DNA of 37,761 nt, from positions 1 through 37,761 of the forward strand of contig JAFRNP010000134.1 in NCBI GenBank assembly GCA_017430145.1. Direction: 5' to 3'. This DNA is from Clostridia bacterium (GTDB lineage Bacteria; Bacillota; Clostridia; Oscillospirales; Acutalibacteraceae). Positions within the stretch are counted from its first letter, which is position 1; every line of letters starts with the position of its first letter. Shown piece by piece: positions 16,785 to 23,927 of this stretch. The notes below the pieces were generated by a model. It was given only the letters and a program-made list of their open reading frames with translations, was not told where the DNA came from and ran no database searches. The position numbers and the translations under genes are program-made.

Positions 16785-17447
16785 GTGAGCCGGACGCAAG
16801 TCCTTTGGCTGCATTGCGGCGCATTTGCCGATCCGGCGGTTTTCGCTCAGGCGCTGGAAAAAGTGCCGGCGCAGCGGCGGCGCAAGACCGAAGTGCTGAA
16901 GTCGGCGCGGGAGCGGCGGCTTTCCCTCGGCGCGGGGCTGCTGCTGCGGTACGCGTTCGGCAATTCGGCGGATTTCGGCGCGACCGCCGCAGGCAAACCC
17001 TTTATCCGCGGGGGCGGGCCGTTTTTCAGCCTCTCCCACGGCGGGGATATTGCGATGCTGTCGGTGTCGGACTGCGCTGTCGGCTGCGATATCGAGCCCG
17101 TGCGGCCGGCGGACCTGAGGATCGCCGGGCGGTTTTTCCATCCGGCGGAGACGGCGCTGCTGGAGGCGGCGGACGAAGCCGACCGCGACGCGCTCTTTTT
17201 CAGGCTCTGGACATGTAAGGAGAGCTTTTTGAAAGCGCAGGGCAGCGGTCTTTTGCAGCCGCTTGACAGCTTCTGCGTCGGGTTCATTTATGACGTTCCC
17301 GTTTTGCTCGCAGGGCAGCCCTCCTGCCGGTTTTTTGAGCTTTCCGTCGACCCCGCCTGTTGCGCAGCGCTTTGTCTCACGCAGACGACGGAGCGGGAGA
17401 CGCCGACGGTGCGGCAGGTGACGGCGGAAGCCCTTCTGCGTTCCTGA
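16785..17447 (+). CDS. 4'-phosphopantetheinyl transferase, Sfp type
   Basis: 220 residues starting with GTG after AGGGGGCG. Family motifs are present: KPFIRGGGPFFSLSHGG, VGCDIEPV (metal ligands D102 and E104), and FFRLWTCKESFLKAQG (W142, K145, E146, K150). The enzyme moves phosphopantetheine from CoA to the serine of a carrier protein in the cytosol. No NRPS, PKS or carrier protein lies in the window, so its target is elsewhere; it could serve fatty-acid ACP. It is monocistronic between two minus-strand phosphoesterases. Confidence 0.9.
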   Translation: MSRTQVLWLHCGAFADPAVFAQALEKVPAQRRRKTEVLKSARERRLSLGAGLLLRYAFGNSADFGATAAGKPFIRGGGPFFSLSHGGDIAMLSVSDCAVGCDIEPVRPADLRIAGRFFHPAETALLEAADEADRDALFFRLWTCKESFLKAQGSGLLQPLDSFCVGFIYDVPVLLAGQPSCRFFELSVDPACCAALCLTQTTERETPTVRQVTAEALLRS

Positions 17448-17488
17448 ACGGCGGGGACGGATGGTTTCGTGCCTGAAAAGAATGAAAA

Positions 17489-17537
17489 AACGCAAAGGAA
17501 CCGATCCCGTTTTGGAGTCGGCTCCTTTTTTTGCGTT
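17489..17537. terminator. Shared convergent terminator
   Basis: AACGCAAAGGAACCGA (17489-17504) pairs imperfectly with TCGGCTCCTTTTTTTGCGTT (17518-17537). The T7 on the plus strand and the A-rich mirror arm let it serve both the phosphopantetheinyl transferase gene and the convergent phosphoesterase. Confidence 0.82.
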
Positions 17538-17556
17538 CGGTTTGGCGTTGCCCGCC

Positions 17557-18573
17557 TTATTCCGCCTTTACATAGTCTCTCGCCCGCGCCATATAGGTGA
17601 CGACCGCCGCGGGGTCGTCCGCCGACAGGTCGAAGACTCTGCCGCCGCGCAGGTCGTCGTGGCAGTAGCAGTCGTAGCTCAGGCCCGCGTCGTAGGTCAG
17701 CCTGATGCCCATAAAGGTGCCTGCGCAGTCGTTGATATGGTCGTGCCCCGCCACCACGGTCTTCACGTCGCCGCGGTCCAGCAGGGCGTTGAGCATCCCG
17801 GCGTTGAGCGGCGGGTTGCCGTTCGTCTCCCGCATGACGCCTTCATAATAGCTTTCCGCCGGGTTTTTATGGATGATCCGGTATTCGGGCAGCGGGATGT
17901 GCAGCCCCAGAAGCCCCGGGATCTTATGCCCCGCCTCCCGCTCAAATTTCCTGCTGCCGTTATAGTACCACATCACCTGGTCCACGTTCAGCGTGTTGTA
18001 GCAGGTGGCCCAGCCGTGCAGGCAGCTCGGGTAGGCGCACTGAAGGTCCCATTTGTTGGCGGGGTCGCCGAGATCGAATTCGCGCATCAGGTCCGCCAGG
18101 GAGTCGTGGGAGTCCAGCAGCCAGACGTTGAACAGGATCTTTTCGCCGTCTTCGGAACGGATGGGCAGCACGTAGTTCGTCACGCCGTGGATATCTTCCG
18201 GCCCGCGCTTGGAGATGCAGTGGCTCATCTCCTCGTACACAGCCATCTGCGAAAAGGTGCGGTGCGCTTCGCAGTCGTGGTTGCCGAAGGTATGCGCCCA
18301 GGGGATGTTCCTTGCCGCCATCACCGCGTTCAGGTCGCTGAGGTACCCGCGCAGGCTTTCGGCGCTCTCCAGCGCGTCGTGGTCCGCCACGTCCCCCAGC
18401 ACCAGCAGCAGGTCGGGCTTTACGCCGTCCAGAAGCGCCGCCAGGTCCCTTGTGAGCCGCCTGTCGTAATTGACGATCCCGTGCAGGTCGGAGATCGACA
18501 GGATCCGGAACCTGCCGTCGTGAAAACGCAGGGGCATTTTGTTTTTTATTTCATAAGAAGCTTCATGTTCCAT
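17557..18573 (-). CDS. Dcr2-like metallophosphoesterase, cytosolic (paralogue 2)
   Basis: 338 residues with SDLHG (D29, H31), LGDVADHD, FGNHDCE, LHIPLPEY and AGHDHINDC. The C-terminal part (RLTYDAGLSYD..., RGGRVFDL...) lines up with paralogue 1, so the two arose by duplication or by separate gain of one family. There is no signal peptide. GGAGG seven bases before the ATG sets the start. It follows the GH39 gene by 75 bp on the same strand, so it may be the last gene of the carbohydrate operon, perhaps acting on sugar phosphates (inference). Confidence 0.9.
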   Translation of the reverse strand: MEHEASYEIKNKMPLRFHDGRFRILSISDLHGIVNYDRRLTRDLAALLDGVKPDLLLVLGDVADHDALESAESLRGYLSDLNAVMAARNIPWAHTFGNHDCEAHRTFSQMAVYEEMSHCISKRGPEDIHGVTNYVLPIRSEDGEKILFNVWLLDSHDSLADLMREFDLGDPANKWDLQCAYPSCLHGWATCYNTLNVDQVMWYYNGSRKFEREAGHKIPGLLGLHIPLPEYRIIHKNPAESYYEGVMRETNGNPPLNAGMLNALLDRGDVKTVVAGHDHINDCAGTFMGIRLTYDAGLSYDCYCHDDLRGGRVFDLSADDPAAVVTYMARARDYVKAE

Positions 18574-18609
18574 CGTCGGTCCTCCCGTCTTTTTTCCGTC
18601 CGTTGATAT

Positions 18610-18631
18610 GCAAAAAACGGCTGCTTTGCCG
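18610..18631 (-). terminator. Weak terminator-like hairpin after GH39
   Basis: On the minus strand CGGC-AAAGCA-GCCG is followed by TTTTTT. The 4-bp stem is short, so it is probably leaky and may attenuate the downstream phosphoesterase. Confidence 0.35.
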
Positions 18632-18648
18632 GTCCCGCCGCGTGTTCG

Positions 18649-20016
18649 TTACGGGCGCGGGCGGTCCGTGAGCAGCGCCGTTTGGTTTTTCTTCAGCAGA
18701 AAACGCCCGTTTGCTATCGGTTCGGCGCTTGTCAGGTCGTGCGTCTCATCCACCGGGTAAAACCTGTCGAACGCGCCGCCCAAAAGCGTTACCGCGGTAT
18801 CTTCACCTGTGTTTGCGAGCAGAAGCGCCCGTTCGCCGTCTTCATTGGCGGCGGCAAGGGCGTACACGTTTTTGTTGTCGCTTCCCGCAAAGACCTGCGT
18901 CCCCAGCGCGTACAGTTCGCCGAAGGCTTTGAAGGCGTAATACACGGGCAAAGGCTTATAATTCAATGGGTTGAACATGCCGCCGAAGCACGATTCGCCG
19001 ATCCTTGCGTCGTAATAACACAAAAGCTCCGTGCGGGTATTCTGCATCGTGATCATCATGGCGGCGGCCGCGGCCGCCGCGTAGGCGGTGCCGCGGTGTT
19101 CCAGCTGCCAGGCGTTGTTCCACTCGTTCAGGTGCTGCTCGGCGCCGCCGTAGCCGTATTTCTGCAGCAGATGGTCCGCAACGCGGGAGAGAAGCGCCGC
19201 GTCCTCCACGTTGCGGCAGTGCCAGGCGGGGTTGTCGTCGGTGTTGATGTAGCAGTGCCAGGAAAAGAAATCCAGCGGACAATCGCGTTCGCTGATATAC
19301 CGGAAAAACTTTTCGGCGTATTGTGCGAAATAATAGCGGTAGGTTTTTCCGCGCGGAGCGATTTCGGGCAGGCCGAAGGCGGCGGGGTTCTGAAACGCGC
19401 CGTCCAGCCCGCAGGAGGCGTAGCCGCCCACCTTGACCGCGTCGCCGAAGGTCTCCTTCAGATGTTTGGATGCGACCTCGTACAGCCGGAAAAACTCCAG
19501 ATCCGTGCCGCGCCACATGCCGCTGCCGGGGCCGTCCTCCGGTTCGTTCCAGATCTCCCAGTATTCGATGCCGAAGTGAAAACCGCCGGCCCAGCCCTCG
19601 TTATAGTGCCGGATGATATGTTCGCAGATCCGCGCCCATTTGCCGTAATCCGCCGGCGGGAAGATCCGGTAGGCGCGTATCTCAAAAAAGTTTTCAATGG
19701 TCACGCCGAGCCGGTATATGGGCTTGACGCCGTTTTTGTCCAGCGCTTTCAGCAGCTCGTCCGTAAAACCGAAGTCGTAGGAAGCCGGGTCGTATTCGTT
19801 GGCGGAAAAATCCCGGAAAACGTTCGGGATATCCACGTACATGTTCCCGCCGAACATCCCGCCCACGTCGTGCAGGCGGGAATAGGGGATATGCGCCTCG
19901 GTCAGGTAGTGCAGATAATCGGGGGACATATGCGGAAAGGGCGGCTGCCCCACGGCATGCATCGCCCGGACCCTGCCGAGCCGCCTGGAAAAATCGAGTC
20001 TGACCGTCGTGTCCAT
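18649..20016 (-). CDS. GH39-like glycoside hydrolase (beta-xylosidase type)
   Basis: 455 residues, cytosolic. The clan GH-A acid/base motif is EYWEIWNEPED (E158) and the likely nucleophile E298 is in HLNEWNNAW. The N-terminal MHAVGQPPFP and LHDVGGMFGG fit GH39-like TIM barrels, and the last 80 residues or so resemble the usual beta-sandwich (YALAAANEDGERALLLANTGED). GH39 enzymes release xylose or iduronate; xylosidase is the better guess next to an esterase and a fucosidase-like domain. It starts 7 bp after the upstream stop, so the two are co-transcribed. Confidence 0.85.
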   Translation of the reverse strand: MDTTVRLDFSRRLGRVRAMHAVGQPPFPHMSPDYLHYLTEAHIPYSRLHDVGGMFGGNMYVDIPNVFRDFSANEYDPASYDFGFTDELLKALDKNGVKPIYRLGVTIENFFEIRAYRIFPPADYGKWARICEHIIRHYNEGWAGGFHFGIEYWEIWNEPEDGPGSGMWRGTDLEFFRLYEVASKHLKETFGDAVKVGGYASCGLDGAFQNPAAFGLPEIAPRGKTYRYYFAQYAEKFFRYISERDCPLDFFSWHCYINTDDNPAWHCRNVEDAALLSRVADHLLQKYGYGGAEQHLNEWNNAWQLEHRGTAYAAAAAAAMMITMQNTRTELLCYYDARIGESCFGGMFNPLNYKPLPVYYAFKAFGELYALGTQVFAGSDNKNVYALAAANEDGERALLLANTGEDTAVTLLGGAFDRFYPVDETHDLTSAEPIANGRFLLKKNQTALLTDRPRP

Positions 20017-20023
20017 TTTCTGT

Positions 20024-22336
20024 TTACGCCTCTCTTACCTTCTGCCCCACATATTTCAGCGCCTCCACCTGCGCGGGGTCGAAATTGCCGCGGTGGTCCA
20101 CAAAGATATCCACCGTGATCACCGCGCCGGCGGCGTTGTTTTTCCGGATGTAATCCGCCACGTACTCCTTGCTGCGCCTGACCCCCGTGTTGCACCAGCC
20201 CGCGCAGATATTGCCGTCCCGGTAGTCGCCCAGGGGGATCAGCAGATGGTTCTGGGCGCCGTCCGTAAAGCGGTTTTTGAACACGTAGGTAAAATCGTTG
20301 TCCTCGCCGCAGGTAAAGCCCTCGTTCTCGTACCATTTGATCGGCGTGTCGTCCCCGTCGGAATGGACGAAGGACGCCGTGCCGCTGTTGAAGGCCGCAA
20401 GCGCGTCGGGGTTCCCCTTTTTGATCGCGTTGTAGTAGATCGAAAGCAGCTCGTTGTTGTACCCGAGGGATTCGTAGCAGCCGTCTACCCACCAGCCCTT
20501 GACCAGGTCGCCGTAGCGCTCGGCGTACTCCCCGAGCACCGCCGCCCAGTTTTCCACAAAACGCCGGTCCACCTTTCCGTGGATATCCGCCTCATAGTCC
20601 TCGTACAGCCCCATGGCAGGCCCCGCCGTTTTGTCAAAATGCGGGCCGTCGCCGGTGTAGTAGAGGAACAGGTCGATATCGTAGGGCTTCAGCGCCTCTC
20701 CGATATCCCGTATCAGATCCCGGCGGCTGCAGGCCTCCCCGGGGGCAATGCCGGTGATCCTTGTGTACGCCGCGTTCGGGGCAAGCAAAAACCGCGTGCC
20801 CTGCATCACGGTGATGACATAGTAGCCGCAGCCGATCTCATGCAGGGTCCGCGCAAGCTGCTCCGCGTCAAAGGACGCTGTCTGCCGGTTCCATTCTTCC
20901 GCCATGAGGCGGATCTCCGTCCCGTTTTCGCCTCTGATATCGGTATACCCCATCTCGCTGTAATACAGATAATGGTTAAAGATCCCCCATTTCCGGTTCA
21001 TCATCCTGTCCTGTGCGATCCTGTCCCGTTCGCTCATTTTTCTTTGCTCCTCTCCGTTTTTCTGAATTGTGAATTCATAATTCTTAATTGAGTTTTCCCA
21101 GGTTTCCCTGCTGAAAACGCCGGTGGTGGCGTGCAGAACGACGTCTTCCGGCGCGCCCTCCGGTTTCCCTTCGACGCAGAAATAGAAAACCTGCGCCCCG
21201 GCGGGGATGGATATATGCGCTTTGCCGCCGCCGGCGTCCGCCGTTTTGCGCTTCCACGCCTCCCGCAGGAATTTGTCCTCGTAAAACAGGTCCTCTGTCT
21301 TGTAATACAGGCAGACTTCGGCGGTCCCGACGTCCTGCGGCAGCGAAAAGCAAAGCTCTGCGCCGTCCCCGTCCGACGAAAGCGCGTCGATCGTGATATT
21401 GCATTCTCCGCGGCCCGTCTGGGCGTCGGCAAAGCGGAACAGCTCCGGGATCGAAGACCCTTCGATCTGTCCGTGCGTGAACCCCGGCAGAAGCGTGAGC
21501 GAGCCGTCCGGGACCGCGGCGGCGGAGGCGGTGACGGCGTTCGCGTCAAAAAACGGGTCGCCGTCGCCGTTATAGAACCGGACCGGGATCTTCACGGTAT
21601 CCAGCAGAAGCTTCGCGTCCCAGAGATTTGCGATATCGTTGCCCCGGAAGGGTTCTCCCCACGCCGTTTTCGACACGTCCAAAAAACCGCAGCCGTAAAC
21701 CGGCGCCGCAAAGGCGAACCGGTCGTCGTAGCACACGGCGACACTGGCGGCGATCCCGCCCCAGGAGATCCCGGTCAGCCCGATCTGATCTGTGATGACC
21801 CGCGGGTCCGCCCGCAGCAGGTTATTCGCCAGCAGCACGTCCGCTATATAGTAGGTAAAGCCCTGCTCGCGGACCGGCTTGCCGACGCTTGCAAAGCCGT
21901 CCATCGGCAGATGGGACGCGGGATCCGGCTTCCAGAAATCAAGGGACGCCTCATAGGTATGGTCCGCGCCGGTATAGGTCTGGCCGAAACCGTCAAAAGA
22001 GATGGCGGCGTAGCCGCGGGCGACCCATGCCTGCACCCACTCGGCGTAAGCGTGGCCCCCGCCGCCGTGCACCAGCACCATGCCCGGCACTTTTCGGTCG
22101 GGCGCGGCGGTTTCCGGGAACCCGATGTACGCGAACACCGTGTTCTCCCTGCCCTCAAAAGACAGGCCGGAAAAGCGCAGCGCTTTGATCCGCGGGTCTT
22201 CCGGAAAGGGATCCCGCTCCGGGCAGAAGCGCACCGCGGGTTTCGCAGCGCGCACCCCGTCAAACAGCGCCCTGAGCGCCGCCGTTTTTTCATTCCCGCC
22301 CGGACAGCGGTACGGGGAAACATACAGTTTATTCAT
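20024..22336 (-). CDS. Esterase (alpha/beta hydrolase) fused in frame to a GH29-like fucosidase domain
   Basis: 770 residues from the ATG at 22336, which has AAGGAGG eight bases upstream; the frame runs 11 codons further but without a good site. Residues 1-420 are an alpha/beta hydrolase like acetylxylan esterases: oxyanion LVHGGGG, nucleophile S191 in GISWGG, D260 in YNGDGD, H288 in FTHG. From M434 it is GH29/alpha-L-fucosidase-like: RKWGIFNHYLYY, GCGYYVITV, and the nucleophile aspartate in KGWWVDGCY. The joint at about residues 413-433 (KNYEFTIQKNGEEQRK) is non-domain-like, and its DNA looks like an intergenic spacer with its own ribosome binding site. Both parts have no signal peptide, so they act on imported oligosaccharides. 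Confidence 0.8.
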   Translation of the reverse strand: MNKLYVSPYRCPGGNEKTAALRALFDGVRAAKPAVRFCPERDPFPEDPRIKALRFSGLSFEGRENTVFAYIGFPETAAPDRKVPGMVLVHGGGGHAYAEWVQAWVARGYAAISFDGFGQTYTGADHTYEASLDFWKPDPASHLPMDGFASVGKPVREQGFTYYIADVLLANNLLRADPRVITDQIGLTGISWGGIAASVAVCYDDRFAFAAPVYGCGFLDVSKTAWGEPFRGNDIANLWDAKLLLDTVKIPVRFYNGDGDPFFDANAVTASAAAVPDGSLTLLPGFTHGQIEGSSIPELFRFADAQTGRGECNITIDALSSDGDGAELCFSLPQDVGTAEVCLYYKTEDLFYEDKFLREAWKRKTADAGGGKAHISIPAGAQVFYFCVEGKPEGAPEDVVLHATTGVFSRETWENSIKNYEFTIQKNGEEQRKMSERDRIAQDRMMNRKWGIFNHYLYYSEMGYTDIRGENGTEIRLMAEEWNRQTASFDAEQLARTLHEIGCGYYVITVMQGTRFLLAPNAAYTRITGIAPGEACSRRDLIRDIGEALKPYDIDLFLYYTGDGPHFDKTAGPAMGLYEDYEADIHGKVDRRFVENWAAVLGEYAERYGDLVKGWWVDGCYESLGYNNELLSIYYNAIKKGNPDALAAFNSGTASFVHSDGDDTPIKWYENEGFTCGEDNDFTYVFKNRFTDGAQNHLLIPLGDYRDGNICAGWCNTGVRRSKEYVADYIRKNNAAGAVITVDIFVDHRGNFDPAQVEALKYVGQKVREA
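21035..21095 (-). promoter_or_regulatory. Spacer-like junction with internal ribosome binding site
   Basis: Between the esterase and fucosidase domains the minus strand reads an AATT-rich stretch, then GGAGAGGAG nine bases before the in-frame ATG at 21037. One alternative frame meets TAA right at the start of this stretch. It looks like a former intergenic region, so the fucosidase part (337 residues, 20024-21037) can probably be made on its own. Confidence 0.6.
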
Positions 22337-22365
22337 GCGGAAGGCCTCCTTAATAGAACGAAAAA

Positions 22366-22390
22366 GCAACCGTAAAAAGTTGCGTGTTTT
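22366..22390. terminator. Short bidirectional terminator between acylphosphatase and esterase genes
   Basis: GCAAC (22366-22370) pairs with GTTGC (22379-22383), with T-runs on both sides (TTTTT on minus, TTTTTTT on plus). It would end the acylphosphatase transcript on the minus strand. The 5-bp stem is modest. Confidence 0.45.
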
Positions 22391-22433
22391 TTTACGTGTT
22401 TTTTCGTGTCATACAGATTTGTTTTTTGATCCG

Positions 22434-22721
22434 TTATCCGTCGTCCCTGACCGTGAACCCGCGCTCGTGTTCCACTGCAGGGACCGTCCTCACGCGCATA
22501 TCCTCGATCTGTACGTACCGCCCTGCCGAAACGGCGAGGATCACGCCGTCGATCTGTTCTTCGGCGCCCTGCAGCTCCATACGGACGGAGCCGTCATATT
22601 CGTTTCGTACCCAGCCGGTGACGCCGAAATGCTCCGCCGCGTTTTTCGCCCGCCAGCGGAACCCCACGCCCTGCACCCAGCCGGTAAAGCGGAAGGCTTT
22701 CCGGATCACGTTGTTTTCCAT
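22434..22721 (-). CDS. Acylphosphatase
   Basis: 95 residues, the family's usual size. The active-site loop is GWVQGVGFRWRA with catalytic R22, and the second motif is GWVRNEYDGSV with N40. It hydrolyses acyl phosphates such as acetyl phosphate or 1,3-bisphosphoglycerate in the cytosol. A GGAG precedes the start. It is divergent from the GH43-like gene and has its own promoter. Usually called acyP, but the symbol is by family only. Confidence 0.95.
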   Translation of the reverse strand: MENNVIRKAFRFTGWVQGVGFRWRAKNAAEHFGVTGWVRNEYDGSVRMELQGAEEQIDGVILAVSAGRYVQIEDMRVRTVPAVEHERGFTVRDDG

Positions 22722-22765
22722 TCTTATTTCTCCGATCCGTCCGATCTTTGCGTTGAAAACGGTAT

Positions 22766-22794
22766 TTTTTAAAAGGATAGCACATCCTTGTCAA
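22766..22794 (-). promoter_or_regulatory. Promoter of the acylphosphatase gene
   Basis: Minus strand TTGACA (22789-22794), 17-bp spacer, TAAAAA (22766-22771). Confidence 0.7.
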
Positions 22795-22883
22795 AATAGC
22801 AATAATCCATATAAAAATGATAAAAAAAGTCCCCCGTTTTTCCGAACTGCGCAAAGACGCTTCAAAATAAAGGGCGATCCGTA

Positions 22884-22912
22884 TTGAAATCAAGCGCTTC
22901 ACATGGTAAAAT
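22884..22912 (+). promoter_or_regulatory. Extended -10 promoter of the GH43-like/tex unit
   Basis: TTGAAA (22884-22889), 17-bp spacer, TAAAAT (22907-22912) with TGG directly before it. AAGGAG lies six bases before the ATG at 22950. Confidence 0.78.
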
Positions 22913-22949
22913 AACAAAATGAAAGCCAAAAGCCGGTAAAGGAGCAGCC

Positions 22950-23900
22950 ATGAAAGAAATCAATTTAACCGGACGCAGCCGTATGCGCGCGTTCCCCGAA
23001 CTGAAAAAAAACGGCGCTATCTCCCGGGAAGGCGGCGAGTGTACGCCGTTCGTATTCCGTGGCAACCTGATGCTGCTGGAAAACATCTGGGGGGAGGGCG
23101 ACCCTACGGCCGCGGTGCGCGAATACTTTTCGGACGCGTATTTTCCGTCCTTCGGCGGCGACGGGCCCCGCTTTTACTCCGCCTACTGCGAAAACGACCG
23201 GGTCTGCGTGTTTGCCACGAAGGACAACGTGGTTTACCGCTATGTTTCATCCGACCTTCTGACGTGGGAAAAGCAGACGGCGTTTGCGTTCCCCGATACC
23301 TTCGAGCTGTTCAACACCTCCGTGTGCAAGGGGCCGGACCGGTACGTGATGGCGGTGGAATGCGCCTGGCGCGGGCAATCTCGGGGTGAAAGCAACGACC
23401 CGGTCATAAACCCGTACGTCGGGGTGTGTTTCACGGCGTTTTTCGCGTCTTCCCCGGACCTTGAAACCTGGGAGCTGATGCCGTTTGAAACCGCCTATAC
23501 CCCCGAGCGGTACTGCGCCTGCCCCGCGCTGCGTTACAGCGAAGGGTATTATTATATGATCTGCCTGGAATCGCTCCCGCTGGGGCGCTACGCCCCGTAC
23601 ATCTACCGCACGGCGGATTTTGACGCGTGGGAGATCGGGCTGTATAACCCCATCCTTATGCCGGACGAAAACGACCGCCGGGTCAAGGCGGGCGTCAATA
23701 TCCCGGCGGAACTTGCAAAAGAGAATGAGACCCACGTGGACGTCAACAATTCCGACGTGGACCTGTGCGAATACGAGGGAAAAACCTACGTCGTCTACTG
23801 CGCGGGGCATCAGGCGCAGGCAAAGGGGATGAACGGGCTGGTGTGCGAAGCCGTTTTCGACGGCCCGATGAAGGATTTCCTGCAGGCGTATTTTGAATAA
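22950..23900 (+). CDS. GH43/GH32-like five-bladed beta-propeller enzyme
   Basis: 316 residues. It has the repeating blade pattern of five-bladed propeller glycosidases: YRYVSSDLLTWEKQTAF, FASSPDLETWELMPF and YIYRTADFDAWEIGLYN, each with an S/TxDxxxWE-type motif. HVDVNNSDVDLCEYEGKTYVVY resembles a late blade carrying an acidic residue. The exact family (GH43, GH32, GH130 or an unassigned relative) and substrate cannot be settled by eye, and the catalytic acids are not certain. There is no signal peptide. It is followed by tex after 27 bp and may be co-transcribed. Confidence 0.65.
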   Translation: MKEINLTGRSRMRAFPELKKNGAISREGGECTPFVFRGNLMLLENIWGEGDPTAAVREYFSDAYFPSFGGDGPRFYSAYCENDRVCVFATKDNVVYRYVSSDLLTWEKQTAFAFPDTFELFNTSVCKGPDRYVMAVECAWRGQSRGESNDPVINPYVGVCFTAFFASSPDLETWELMPFETAYTPERYCACPALRYSEGYYYMICLESLPLGRYAPYIYRTADFDAWEIGLYNPILMPDENDRRVKAGVNIPAELAKENETHVDVNNSDVDLCEYEGKTYVVYCAGHQAQAKGMNGLVCEAVFDGPMKDFLQAYFE

Positions 23901-23927
23901 AACGGCAGACAGAAAGCGAGCATACAG

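Noticed and set aside
16785-17447. Evidence for a natural-product (NRPS/PKS) cluster
   Set aside because: Only a phosphopantetheinyl transferase is present, without carrier, synthetase or transporter genes in the window.
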